Assembly (NCBI RefSeq): GCF_000817785.2
Contig: NZ_JTCM02000001.1
Span: forward strand, 1 to 64,000
DNA length: 64,000 bases
From: Hassallia byssoidea VB512170
GTDB taxonomy: Bacteria; Cyanobacteriota; Cyanobacteriia; Cyanobacteriales; Nostocaceae
Reading direction: 5' to 3'
Made by a program: the position numbers and the translations under genes. Each line of letters starts with the position of its first letter. Position 1 is the stretch's first letter. Below are positions 54,300 to 63,485 of the stretch, piece by piece. The notes under the pieces are model-generated. The model ran no database searches. It was not told the DNA's origin and saw nothing but the letters and a program-made list of their open reading frames with translations.

Positions 54300-55541
54300 T
54301 TACTCGTTACGAGAAAGGCTTCTTTCAATCGCGCCGGTTACTGTAAGCTTACCCAAAGAAGCTGATGCAAACAGCTTGGGAAAATTCTGAATATCTTCTA
54401 CTACCGTTAACTGACTTTCTCCAGTTTCCGAATCGCGATGTGCGACTACGACAAATGGCACTATCTCTGGTCCTAAAGCATCAAGCAAAGCTGGGTTATG
54501 GGTGGTAAATAATATATCAATATTTCTTTTATTGGCAATCTCCCGCAGCATTCTTACCAGTAATTCTGCACGAGAGGGATGAAGACCATTATCTATTTCT
54601 TCAATTATTAATTGACTACCTTTTGGTCGGGTTAGTAGCGCTGTGAGAATTGCTAAAAAGCGCAAAGTTCCATCCGACATACTTCTAGCATCAATTTCTG
54701 TAATCTGACCGGGTTTCCACAGTTCCTCACAGTAAAGCATAGCATCAGTACCAAATCTGCCTACCTTTTCTGCCCAAATTCTTTGAATATCACCTTCTGG
54801 TAAATTTTTGATATATGTAGATATTGTTGCTTCTATTTCCGCTTTCTGTTCATCAGGTAATGCAGCTAGCACACCTGCAATATTTGAAGCATTACTTTCG
54901 AGGCTGTCAGACAACGGTGAGTAGTCCCGCATTTGAGAAGGAATTGGATTTAGGATTAAAATACTTTCTAAAGCCTTGATAACAAAAGTTTTTACTGTAT
55001 TTATTAGAATAAACCTTCCATCTAATATATTTTTCAATTCCTCTGGATAAATTTTATATATTTTATCTCTGTCCAATTCCTCAATAGGGATCATACCCCA
55101 TACTTCTTTCAATCCACTTTTTGTTTGAAAATCAAAACTTTTTATATAAAACGTTGAGAAATTATCTGTAATATTATCTAGATATTTTTGACTATCAATA
55201 TATTCTTCTATAATTCTGACTACAGGTTGTGTTTGAATTTTAATAACATATAAATAATCTGTTTTTTCATCTTCACCCTGAATCATTGCCTTTAATGTAA
55301 ACTGAGTTTCTGGTTTAAGGGCAGCCCACTCTACACCACCTCGAATAGATGGAAATGTTTTATCTCCTGCTAAAGCAGCCTCAATATCTTCACCTCTGAC
55401 TATTCTTTGTAAAAATTCCAAAGCTTCAACTACATTAGATTTTCCACTAGCATTTGTACCAATAAGAACAGTTAATGGGTCAATTGGAAGTTCTGCATAA
55501 CGAAAACTTTTCCAATTTTCCAGGATGAGTTTTTTCAGCAT
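54300..55541 (-). CDS. AAA-family ATPase of the SMC/OLD-like type
   Basis: A 413-residue ABC-type ATPase (AAA_21, predicted ATPase COG4637-like): N-terminal LKKLILENWKSFRYAEL, Walker A IGTNASGKSN, the signature-like SMSDGTLRFLAIL, Walker B LIIEEIDNGLHP, and the switch His in FTTHNPALLDAL. There is no C-terminal Toprim domain, unlike true OLD nucleases. ATPases of this type commonly pair with a small nuclease or RloB-like partner in phage-defence modules. The PIN-like gene 8 bp downstream fits that pattern. Confidence 0.85.
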   Translation of the reverse strand: MLKKLILENWKSFRYAELPIDPLTVLIGTNASGKSNVVEALEFLQRIVRGEDIEAALAGDKTFPSIRGGVEWAALKPETQFTLKAMIQGEDEKTDYLYVIKIQTQPVVRIIEEYIDSQKYLDNITDNFSTFYIKSFDFQTKSGLKEVWGMIPIEELDRDKIYKIYPEELKNILDGRFILINTVKTFVIKALESILILNPIPSQMRDYSPLSDSLESNASNIAGVLAALPDEQKAEIEATISTYIKNLPEGDIQRIWAEKVGRFGTDAMLYCEELWKPGQITEIDARSMSDGTLRFLAILTALLTRPKGSQLIIEEIDNGLHPSRAELLVRMLREIANKRNIDILFTTHNPALLDALGPEIVPFVVVAHRDSETGESQLTVVEDIQNFPKLFASASLGKLTVTGAIERSLSRNE

Positions 55542-55575
55542 GACTCACTCCAAAAACTTTCATATTTGACTTTTA

Positions 55576-56106
55576 TTATCGTACAACAACTACTTCAGAA
55601 TTATCTTGTACAGCCCAGCGAAACAACCTTGGTAGCTGAGACACATCTAAAACATAATTTACAGTCCAGATAATAATCTGTAAAATCAAAAAATAGCGTA
55701 CCCACATCAATTGACTTTCAGAACCAAGAAATATTAAACCCTCATACAGTTGCCAAATGCGGTAAGGCAAATATAAATAAGGAACCATCACCCAGACAAC
55801 CGATTTATACTGTCGTAATGTCAGACTTTCAAAGAGAATTTGCAGCCCTAGCATGAGATAGTATGACAGAAGCACAGTTAAAGTGCGATCATGCCCCCAC
55901 ACTACACCCCATAAAAGCATAACCACCAACGGTAACAACCCTCCCAACACCTGCACTGTCCCAAACCAGATTTTAAACCATCCTGGAAGCGGTTCCGGAA
56001 GACTCATCGGTTTTAAGTGTCTCCACGTCCAACCCACAAACACAAAAAAACACGTCGAGAGTACCAAAAAAATAAAGTCTTCCAAAAAGATGTCGAATGA
56101 AGTCAT
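55576..56106 (-). CDS. Uncharacterised membrane protein
   Basis: A 176-residue protein with about four or five hydrophobic helices (FLVLSTCFFVFVGW, VLGGLLPLVVMLLWGVVWG, LTVLLSYYLMLGLQILFESL, VWVMVPYLYLPYRIWQL, YFLILQIIIWTVNYVLDV). No known family was recognised. It is followed downstream in the same direction by the AAA-PIN genes after a 34-bp gap, which allows co-transcription but does not prove it. Confidence 0.7.
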   Translation of the reverse strand: MTSFDIFLEDFIFLVLSTCFFVFVGWTWRHLKPMSLPEPLPGWFKIWFGTVQVLGGLLPLVVMLLWGVVWGHDRTLTVLLSYYLMLGLQILFESLTLRQYKSVVWVMVPYLYLPYRIWQLYEGLIFLGSESQLMWVRYFLILQIIIWTVNYVLDVSQLPRLFRWAVQDNSEVVVVR

Positions 56107-56272
56107 CAGCAGTATAATTACACTCTGATTGTTCAGTTTCTCTCATCCGCAAAAACTTGCCAACCACCCCAGGTAATAAAATCTCCCTTTCCTTCTTTGC
56201 GACTTTGCGCGGCAGTCGCTACAACGGGGGGAACCCCCGCAACGCGCTGCCTTGCCTTGGCGTGAGAAAATC

Positions 56273-56884
56273 TTAATGTTTACTTCCTCTATTTTCTTGA
56301 ATTATATGAATAACCGACGGAATTAAAGAAACAACAATAATCAACCCAATAATCGGCAACAAATACTTATCCACCTGTTCAGCTGGCAGAGATTTTCCTA
56401 AAAAATATCCTAATAAAGTAATACCGAATGTCCAAAGTAAACCGCCAATTAAGTTGTAAGACATAAATGTCTTATAATGCATCGCACCAATACCAGCAAT
56501 AATCGGTGCAAAAGTCCGCACTATCGGCACAAATCGTGCTAAAACCAGCGTTTTCTTCCCGTGTTTTTCATAAAAAGATTGAGTTTTTTCCAAATGTTTT
56601 TTATGAAACAGCCACGAATCCTCTTTTTGAAATAATCTGCGTCCAAATCTATGTCCAGTAGCATACCCGACATTATCACCAAACACTGCACAAACAAAAG
56701 CACCAAAAATCAAAACCCAGATATTTAGCAGTTCCGGTTTCGTGTAAGCAACAAATCCCGCAGTAAATAACAAACTATCTCCGGGTAGAAAAAACCCAAT
56801 TAATAACCCAGATTCAGCAAAAATTATCGCCCATACTCCAAAATAACCAAGTGATTTAACTATCTGCGGTAAATCAAAATGCAT
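56273..56884 (-). CDS. DedA-family membrane protein
   Basis: A 203-residue member of the DedA/VTT family: FAESGLLIGFFLPGDSLLFTAGF (reentrant loop with the family Glu and Gly-Asp-Ser), FGDNVGYATGHRFGR, and FARFVPIVRTFAPIIAGIGAM with conserved Arg and Pro. Family members work as lipid scramblases or undecaprenyl-phosphate/phosphatidylethanolamine translocases. Full length. Its leader spacer has a TTTGCGACTTTGCG dispersed repeat at the 3' side. Confidence 0.92.
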   Translation of the reverse strand: MHFDLPQIVKSLGYFGVWAIIFAESGLLIGFFLPGDSLLFTAGFVAYTKPELLNIWVLIFGAFVCAVFGDNVGYATGHRFGRRLFQKEDSWLFHKKHLEKTQSFYEKHGKKTLVLARFVPIVRTFAPIIAGIGAMHYKTFMSYNLIGGLLWTFGITLLGYFLGKSLPAEQVDKYLLPIIGLIIVVSLIPSVIHIIQENRGSKH

Positions 56885-57023
56885 AAAATCTCTAAGTGTT
56901 CAACAATAGGCATAGAATATCTTAACGTTCAGAAATTCTTTCTTCATGAAAAATAATATTAAGTTTAAGTAAAGTTATTTTGTATCCTAAAAAATATATT
57001 CATATATTGCTGGGTATCTGAAA

Positions 57024-57806
57024 ATGTCAAGATATTTGAAAGTACTAAGACTGTTTTGGAGTGCTGCCATAGCAGCGGAGATGGAGTATCGCATCAACTT
57101 TCTTTTAGCTACCCTCAGCAGTGTGGGGAATCTTGTAGGTAGTTTATTCGGATTATTCTTGTTTTACCGTACCGGCTACACCTTTGGTGGCTGGTCGTGG
57201 TCAGCTGCTTTAATAGTCTTGGGAATTTTTACTTTATTGCAAGGCTTTTCCGCTACTTTTCTCGCACCAAACCTAAATCGTATCGTCCGCCATGTGCAAG
57301 AAGGTACGCTAGACTTTGTATTATTAAAACCGATTCGCAGTCAGTTTTGGCTTTCTATCCATACCTTATCACCTTGGGGAATGCCGGATATAATTTTCGG
57401 TAGCGTGATAATTGCTTATGCAGGTTCAAAACTTAACTTGCGAATAAACGACTATTTACTTAGTATCGTGCCGCTGTTTTTCGGCTTAATAATTCTTTAC
57501 AGCTTGTGGTTTATGCTGGGTGCGACTAGCATCTGGTTTGTGAAAATATACAACGTTACTGAAGTGCTGCGCGGTTTGTTGGAAGCTGGAAGATATCCGA
57601 TGGTTGCATATCCGACTGCTTACCGCTTTTTCTTTACATTTGTAGTTCCGGTAGCTTTTTTAACTACGATTCCAGCAGAGGCAATGCTGCGTCGGGGTGA
57701 AATCAGTTGGGTACTAAGTGCGGCAGGATTGGCAGTGGGACTGTTTGCGTTTTCTACTTATTTTTGGCGGTTTGCTTTGCGTTTTTATACAAGTGCTTCG
57801 AGTTAG
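57024..57806 (+). CDS. ABC-2 type transporter permease (DUF990-like)
   Basis: A 260-residue six-helix permease. The N terminus FWSAAIAAEMEYRINFLLA and the central RIVRHVQEGTLDFVLLKPIRSQFWLS are typical of the ABC2_membrane_6 (DUF990) family, which acts as one half of a heteromeric ABC-2 exporter. No ATPase or second permease gene is adjacent. A truncated copy of its 3' end lies at 61972-62067. Confidence 0.87.
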   Translation: MSRYLKVLRLFWSAAIAAEMEYRINFLLATLSSVGNLVGSLFGLFLFYRTGYTFGGWSWSAALIVLGIFTLLQGFSATFLAPNLNRIVRHVQEGTLDFVLLKPIRSQFWLSIHTLSPWGMPDIIFGSVIIAYAGSKLNLRINDYLLSIVPLFFGLIILYSLWFMLGATSIWFVKIYNVTEVLRGLLEAGRYPMVAYPTAYRFFFTFVVPVAFLTTIPAEAMLRRGEISWVLSAAGLAVGLFAFSTYFWRFALRFYTSASS

Positions 57807-57945
57807 TCAAAATTATCAGGCGATCGCGATCGCCCTACTCAAAGCTATTACACTCAATCTAACTAATTAAATAACATAACTATCCGAAATCAATCGTTTT
57901 AATTTTGGATATACATATAAGATTTTATTTTCAAATGAAAAGCGC

Positions 57946-58779
57946 ATGAGCAAAACTATTATAATACGTTTAAATTACAGACGTAGTTTAATACTTGCAA
58001 TGTTAATTAGCAGTTTTTCACTGACTACAGCATGTAATATAGCTGTTTCAGATAAACAGAACAAAAACTGCCCAAAAGTTGCAAATCGCCTTTCAGCCGA
58101 TTTATTGCACAATGATAATTCGTTAAACCTAACCAGTAGCGCTATAGTGCCGATACGATGGCGACCAAAACTTAAGCGATCAAAATTTCCCCCAGTTCGT
58201 CGTCTTCCTACCCGACTTAAACCTCTGCCAAAACCCGTTGGAAGAACAAGTCCAAGACAAATTCCACCTACATACACTAACCTCGATGATCTGCGATGGG
58301 GTCATCTAGCTGATGATGCAATTAAACAGGCAGAGAAAAAACTAGATGGGCAGATGATTTGGCGTGAAACTATATCACAAGCACATAATGACTTAATTAA
58401 GCAAGAAATCAAAAAAATAGTTATTAAAGAAGCTAGAAAAAATCCACATATTATAATTAACGAAGCATCTGTTCAAAATGAATTTCAAAGTATTGCAGAG
58501 CAAGCACTTTATCAGACAGATTATGTCTTCGCATTTGTGAATCAAGCCGCAGAGGATAAAGCTTTTGAATTTGCTCAATCAGGAGTAAAAGAACGCGTAA
58601 CCCTGGTAGATGCACGTAATGCTATACAAGATGAGGCTGATAAAGCTTTCAATCAAAGTTTAAAGCAATTGCAGCGGCAGGAGCGCGTAGTAATTGTAGG
58701 TAACATCAAAAAAATTACCATTGCAGCAGTAGTTGGAGCGGCAATGACAAATATTACTCCCTGCTTGAGCAAAAATTAG
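57946..58779 (+). CDS. Lipoprotein of unknown function
   Basis: A 277-residue protein with a long signal sequence ending in SLTTAC, a lipobox with the lipidation Cys near residue 30. The region 70-105 is Pro/Arg-rich (RRLPTRLKPLPKPVGRTSPR). The second half is helical and charged (DDAIKQAEKKLDGQMIW, ASVQNEFQSIAEQALYQ, AIQDEADKAFNQSLKQLQRQ), followed by a hydrophobic tail (AAVVGAAMTNI). No known family. It is convergent with the CHAT-TPR gene downstream. Confidence 0.7.
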   Translation: MSKTIIIRLNYRRSLILAMLISSFSLTTACNIAVSDKQNKNCPKVANRLSADLLHNDNSLNLTSSAIVPIRWRPKLKRSKFPPVRRLPTRLKPLPKPVGRTSPRQIPPTYTNLDDLRWGHLADDAIKQAEKKLDGQMIWRETISQAHNDLIKQEIKKIVIKEARKNPHIIINEASVQNEFQSIAEQALYQTDYVFAFVNQAAEDKAFEFAQSGVKERVTLVDARNAIQDEADKAFNQSLKQLQRQERVVIVGNIKKITIAAVVGAAMTNITPCLSKN

Positions 58780-58820
58780 GTATCCCGTAGCATACTCAAA
58801 CAGATGCGATCGAGAAGTAA

Positions 58821-60599
58821 TTACCATAGTAGACACCGTTTAACAAAATTCATCCAATTTTTATTACCTTGTACTACTTGCTGCAATATCTGCTCAATTT
58901 GGAAAGCCTCCTGAGTCATACCCTCCTTTTTCAATAAATAGATAGCAATTTTCAGACGCTCTATTCCATCCTCTTGCTTTCGTTGAGATAGTAAAGCGAA
59001 CCCTAAATAAGCATAAGCAAATGCATCATTTATATTGAAGAGAATAGCTTCTTTTAATTGAGCAACTGCCTCTTTGAGCTTGCCCTGGCTATATAAAATT
59101 CTACCCAAATCTCTATAAAAAACTGCGTTGTCAGACTCGATGTAAATTGCCTGTCGGAGACTAGCAATTGCCTCCTTTAAATTTGTTTGCCTATATAGAG
59201 CCATACCCAAGCCACCATGAGCTTCTGCAAGATTGGGGTTAAGTTCAATTGCTTTTTTGTATTCGGTAATTGCCTCATCAAAGTTGTCTTGCTGGGATAA
59301 AGCGCGTCCCAATCGATTGTGAAAATCCGCCTTTTCCGGCTCGATTGCCACTGCTTTTTTATACTCATAAATTGCTTCATTTAAATCTGAATTATAAAAA
59401 ATATTTCCCAGATGATAATGAAGTCGGGCATCGTCAGGTTCGATGCGAATTGCTTCTCTATACTCAGCGATCGCCTCTTGTATTTTGTTTTTAATCAACA
59501 AAACATTTCCCAAATTTCTGTGCGTGATTGGGTTGTTATTATTAATCAGAATTGCCTCTTTGTATGCCAGAATTGCTTTATCATTATCTTGAGCATTATA
59601 CAGAGCATTACCTAGACTATTGTAAATTTTATCTAGATCCTCACTTTTTAATTTCCAAGTTTGCTGCAAAAGTTTAAATTCATCACGAGTCTGATCTGAA
59701 AAATGTGACTCATGATTAAGTGCCTCAACAAATCTTCGCAGGTAATTTTTCAAATTTTCCTGGTACTCTTGGTAAGGCTTTAAAGCCTCTGCTTCAATGG
59801 CATAAGCCTGTTCGTCTGTTATTTTTAGCTCTTTTATATAATCTGATAAAATGTGACGCTCGATATCAGAAATCTTGCCATCACAGGCAAACTCCTCAAC
59901 TTTTTGGCGATATGCTTCAACAGCAGATAAACTGTATGTATGTTTATTCTTTTCGGAAATCTGTTCTTCAAATGTATCCGTTTTATCGACTGACTCAATA
60001 AGATTCGGCTTCTTTTTCAGCACTGGAATAGATTCACCTGAAACCCCAGCAAGCTGAATCGCATTGCAAGCAATGTTAAAAGCAAACTCTATCGCCGAGC
60101 CTTCATCGTATTGAGAATTGTAACGTGCTAGAGCATCGTAAAAACCAACAGCAAATTCCAAAGCGGCTTTATCCCCAATTGGCGCATTCATGCCAATGAC
60201 ATAATCAATATGTTGAGCGATCGCCACAGCTTGTTCTTCACTATAACAAGCATTCAACACCACACACTCTAGTTGGCTAGCGAACTGCGAGAACAGTCCG
60301 GCAAGTGCTTGTGCGGTTACTAGCTTTTCTTTTCCGGTTTCATCTTCAAATAATAATCCCGTCGTCTGCGAACCATGCCCAGAAAAATGGATAATATTTG
60401 GTCGAAAATCTAACACAGCACGGCGTACATTTTTTGGTTGTACTGCCCATTCTTGTTTTAGGATAAATGTGTCACGCTGTTGCGAAAGCCGCAAACCTTC
60501 GTTAATGTCGCGCACTTCCTCATCTAGACGCAGACGTGATGTTTGTTTCGGATTCGCTGTTAGAATTAAGATTTTTTTGATCGGGGTGCTGCTAATCAT
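58821..60599 (-). CDS. CHAT-TPR protein
   Basis: A 592-residue protein with the protease domain at the N terminus: CHAT at residues 1-190 with HFSGHGS (His75) and VVLNACYSEEQA (Cys118). A helical region with KISDIERHILSDYIKELKI resembling TerB-like or effector-associated domains follows at about 215-320, then eight TPR motifs at about 330-575 (for example YKKAIELNPNLAEAHGGLGMALYR). Its first 200 residues are about 85 percent identical by eye to those of the CHAT-CVNH protein at 62.2 kb, so the two are recent paralogues with exchanged C-terminal parts. Confidence 0.9.
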   Translation of the reverse strand: MISSTPIKKILILTANPKQTSRLRLDEEVRDINEGLRLSQQRDTFILKQEWAVQPKNVRRAVLDFRPNIIHFSGHGSQTTGLLFEDETGKEKLVTAQALAGLFSQFASQLECVVLNACYSEEQAVAIAQHIDYVIGMNAPIGDKAALEFAVGFYDALARYNSQYDEGSAIEFAFNIACNAIQLAGVSGESIPVLKKKPNLIESVDKTDTFEEQISEKNKHTYSLSAVEAYRQKVEEFACDGKISDIERHILSDYIKELKITDEQAYAIEAEALKPYQEYQENLKNYLRRFVEALNHESHFSDQTRDEFKLLQQTWKLKSEDLDKIYNSLGNALYNAQDNDKAILAYKEAILINNNNPITHRNLGNVLLIKNKIQEAIAEYREAIRIEPDDARLHYHLGNIFYNSDLNEAIYEYKKAVAIEPEKADFHNRLGRALSQQDNFDEAITEYKKAIELNPNLAEAHGGLGMALYRQTNLKEAIASLRQAIYIESDNAVFYRDLGRILYSQGKLKEAVAQLKEAILFNINDAFAYAYLGFALLSQRKQEDGIERLKIAIYLLKKEGMTQEAFQIEQILQQVVQGNKNWMNFVKRCLLW

Positions 60600-60749
60600 G
60601 CCATAGCTATCAAAAGGTATCTTTATTTAGTAATAATGACACAAACGAAGCCCAAACAATTGCCAAACATTTCATCAAGGATTGCTGACTGATTTTAAAT
60701 ATGAATAAAGAAAATTTGACGAATGATTGCAATATTAAAACCCGCCTTT

Positions 60750-60781
60750 GTAGAGACGCCTCTCTTGTGGAACGTCTCTAC
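60750..60781. repeat. GTAGAGACGCCTC palindrome
   Basis: GTAGAGACGCCTCTC followed by GTGGAACGTCTCTAC; a diverged copy of the dispersed GTAGAGACG palindrome, placed between the CHAT-TPR gene start and the Uma2 gene stop. Confidence 0.75.
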
Positions 60782-60849
60782 TAGGAATTAGGAATTTCAG
60801 CCTTTATATTCAGCAACGCCTTTAAACAAATCAAAAAAGCAAAAATCCC

Positions 60850-61674
60850 TCACAACACATCTGGATTTTCCCCCAACTCTCTTAATTTAGCTGCTAAACG
60901 TTCGGCTCGTGCATTTGCTTCCTCCTCTCGTGCAATTGCTTCCTCCTCTCGTGCAATTGCTGCATCCGCTTGTGCAATTGCTTCCTCCTCTCGTGCAACT
61001 GCTGCATCCGCTTGTGCAACTGCTGCCTCCGCTTGTGCAACTGCTGCCTCCTCTGGTAACAAAACCAGATTGCCAGCCACATCGTAAAACCGCAACCATA
61101 CCGCTGTTTCTCTATCTATTGTTCCGGACCAAGTCCCCAACCATAAACCTAAACGTCTACACCATAGCCAACTGCGCTCATTTGGGGTCAAAGACTGGTA
61201 TTGTTGATTATCATCTAAATGCCATCCTTGCAAAGAATTAGCGTCAAAGGGGTCGTAGACAAAATAATCTGAGGTATGAAAAGTTTGTTCGTAAAGGTTT
61301 TTCTTAATACCTTTGTCTATTGCTGCGGTAGATGGTGACATTAATTCCACAATTACATCGGGATAACGACCATTTTCTTCCCACACTACCCACCCTTGTC
61401 TAGAGTTATTGCCGTCAACATTGAGGACAGCAAAAAAATCTGGACCCCGGAAATCACGGTTACGAACCTGGGTGCTGCTGTAGTAAATAAACATATTGCC
61501 CCCGGTAAAATAATCATTGCGGTCAGCCCAAGCTTGCTGCAATGACCGAATCAGGATATTCATCGCAATACGGTGTCTATTTGATTCCAAGGGTTCACCA
61601 TCATCAAAAATTAAATCTGTAGGTGGCTTATGGGATTCCCAGTCCACAACGGCTAGATTGTTTTCGGTAGTCAT
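60850..61674 (-). CDS. Uma2-family protein with repetitive Ala/Glu coiled-coil tail
   Basis: A 274-residue protein. The Uma2 domain (residues about 10-200) shows GPDFFAVLNV with the core Asp, VVWEENGRYPDVIVELMSPST with the Glu, and NLYEQTFHTSDYFVYDPFD. The C-terminal 70 residues repeat a 7-residue EEAVAQA/DAAVAREEEAIAQ unit predicted to form a coiled coil; the DNA is a 21-bp tandem repeat and therefore prone to length change. The tail ends KLRELGENPDVL, common in cyanobacterial Uma2 proteins. Confidence 0.9.
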   Translation of the reverse strand: MTTENNLAVVDWESHKPPTDLIFDDGEPLESNRHRIAMNILIRSLQQAWADRNDYFTGGNMFIYYSSTQVRNRDFRGPDFFAVLNVDGNNSRQGWVVWEENGRYPDVIVELMSPSTAAIDKGIKKNLYEQTFHTSDYFVYDPFDANSLQGWHLDDNQQYQSLTPNERSWLWCRRLGLWLGTWSGTIDRETAVWLRFYDVAGNLVLLPEEAAVAQAEAAVAQADAAVAREEEAIAQADAAIAREEEAIAREEEANARAERLAAKLRELGENPDVL

Positions 61675-62168
61675 GAGGGATTATCGCCTTTCCTATCAAG
61701 CCTGAAATTTCTATCATAATCTGCCTAGGCTTGCTGAAAGTATTTTACCTGGTCAGGACTTACGCACGGACTACGTATTTCCCTCATTGCGACGCCAGGA
61801 AGCAATCTCAAAGTCTTGTTTTCTCGATCAGGAGTGTGTAAGTCCTATTGGGTACTAAATACAGCTTTGCATAAGTTCGTAGCGTTTTGAAACGCACTCG
61901 TAGCGCACCAGGTAGCGCAGAGGAACGCAGAGTTTTTGTGATAAATTTTCGTCATTAATTTATGCAATATTGTAGTAAGTGCGGCAGCTTTGCCTGTGGA
62001 AGTGTTTGCGTTTTCTACTTATTTTTTGCAGTTTATTTTGCGTTTTTATACTAATGTTTCAAGTTAGCCTGAAAAGGCGATTAACGTAGTTTCCGGAATA
62101 TTTAATTTAAATGCTGTTTGTAGTTACTACATAATTAAATCAAAGATTTTACAGACAGATGCGATAAA
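61675..62168. other. Spacer with repeat debris and a permease gene fragment
   Basis: Contains a GCGTTTTGAAACGC palindrome, a GCGCAGAGGAACGCAGAG block of the dispersed 'gcagag' repeat (about 61910-61935), and a copy of the permease 3' end described separately. The last 100 bp probably hold the promoter of the CHAT-CVNH gene. Confidence 0.6.
61972..62067 (+). pseudogene. Duplicated 3' fragment of the ABC-2 permease gene
   Basis: A 96-bp segment reading VVSAAALPVEVFAFSTYF then FILRFYTNVSS and TAG. It matches the permease C terminus (VLSAAGLAVGLFAFSTYF, FALRFYTSASS, TAG) codon for codon, including synonymous positions such as GCGTTTTCTACTTATTTTT. No upstream part of the gene is present, so it is a dead fragment left by duplication. 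Confidence 0.85.
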
Positions 62169-63485
62169 ATGAATATTGACACTCCAGCGAAAAAAATCTT
62201 AATTCTGGCAGCGAATCCGAAGCAGACATCTCGTTTGCGTTTGGATGAGGAAGTGCGCGACATCAAGGAAGGTTTGCGGCTTTCGCAACAACGTGATAAA
62301 TTTATTTTGCAACAAGAATGGGCGGTACGTCCGAGAGATGTTCGCCGTGCGGTGTTAGATTTTCGCCCAAATATTATCCATTTTTCCGGACATGGTGCGG
62401 GAACCACAGGATTATCATTTGAGGATGAAATCGGCAAAGAAAAGTTAGTAACAGGAGAAGCACTCGCGGGACTTTTTGGACAGTTTGCCAAGCAAGTAGA
62501 GTGTGTGGTGTTGAATGCTTGCTATAGTGAAGAACAAGCTGTAGCGATCGCTCAACATATTGATTATGTCATTGGCATGAATGCAGCCATTGGAGATAAA
62601 GCAGCATTAGAATTTGCCGTTGGCTTTTACGATGCTCTAGTAGCTTACGATCCGCGATATGATACTTACTCGCGAATAGAGTTTGCTTTTAACATTGCTT
62701 GCAATGCGATTCAGTTTGCTGGCATTTCGGGTGACTCTATCCCAATTATGAAAAAGAAGCCGCATTTGGGTAAAGTTGAAGAACAACCCGCAAACCTTGT
62801 AGAGGAATCGCAGTTATCTAATGACATGTCAGTAAGGCAAAACTTGAGCCAAGAAGATATAGCGTCAATTGAAGCGATAATTTCTAATAAACAATCTACT
62901 TCTACTAATGAAAACGAACCAAATTCATTAGACGAATCACCGTTATCTAGTAACACCGCAACCTTTAGCCAAAATCAGAAACAGTCAGTTGCCCAAACTT
63001 CTGCACCTACTAATAGACTTTCTAATTCTACTTCAGTTCTGAGAAATAAAAAATCCCTGATTGGCGCAGGTATTGCCGCTGTTGTAGCGCTAACATCCTA
63101 TTTTGTATTTAATTCACAACCTAGCTTAAAAGGAACATCCACACCCACTACCAGTTCTTCTCCGCAAGCCAGAGATAATAGTAGTTACCAAAAATCTTGT
63201 CGGAATATTTCTATTAATGGAGATGAGCTATCAGCTACTTGCCCTCAAAGTAATGGCTCATATAAACAAACATCAATTCGGGTTCTGGGCATTGAAAACA
63301 GCAATGGAGAGTTGAAGTATTATCCCAATCCTCGGACTGCTAGTACTTACCAAGGATCTTGTCACAATATTTCTATTAGTGGAGATACGCTATCAGCTAC
63401 TTGCACTCAAGGCAATGGCTCGCATAAACAAACATCAATTCGGATTCTGGGAATTTCAAATAACGAGGGAAATTTAAGCTATTAA
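62169..63485 (+). CDS. CHAT protease fused to a cyanovirin-N-like domain
   Basis: A 438-residue protein. An N-terminal CHAT domain (residues 1-190) has HFSGHGA (His75) and VVLNACYSEE (Cys118). A Ser/Asn/Gln-rich linker (about 205-285), a single transmembrane helix (LIGAGIAAVVALTSYFVF, about 297-316) and another linker follow. Then comes a cyanovirin-N homology (CVNH) domain built from two repeats (SYQKSCRNISINGDELSATC and TYQGSCHNISISGDTLSATC). CVNH domains bind glycans or act as small interaction modules. The layout predicts a cytoplasmic protease with an outward-facing sensor domain. Paralogue of the CHAT-TPR protein at 58.8 kb. Confidence 0.9.
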   Translation: MNIDTPAKKILILAANPKQTSRLRLDEEVRDIKEGLRLSQQRDKFILQQEWAVRPRDVRRAVLDFRPNIIHFSGHGAGTTGLSFEDEIGKEKLVTGEALAGLFGQFAKQVECVVLNACYSEEQAVAIAQHIDYVIGMNAAIGDKAALEFAVGFYDALVAYDPRYDTYSRIEFAFNIACNAIQFAGISGDSIPIMKKKPHLGKVEEQPANLVEESQLSNDMSVRQNLSQEDIASIEAIISNKQSTSTNENEPNSLDESPLSSNTATFSQNQKQSVAQTSAPTNRLSNSTSVLRNKKSLIGAGIAAVVALTSYFVFNSQPSLKGTSTPTTSSSPQARDNSSYQKSCRNISINGDELSATCPQSNGSYKQTSIRVLGIENSNGELKYYPNPRTASTYQGSCHNISISGDTLSATCTQGNGSHKQTSIRILGISNNEGNLSY

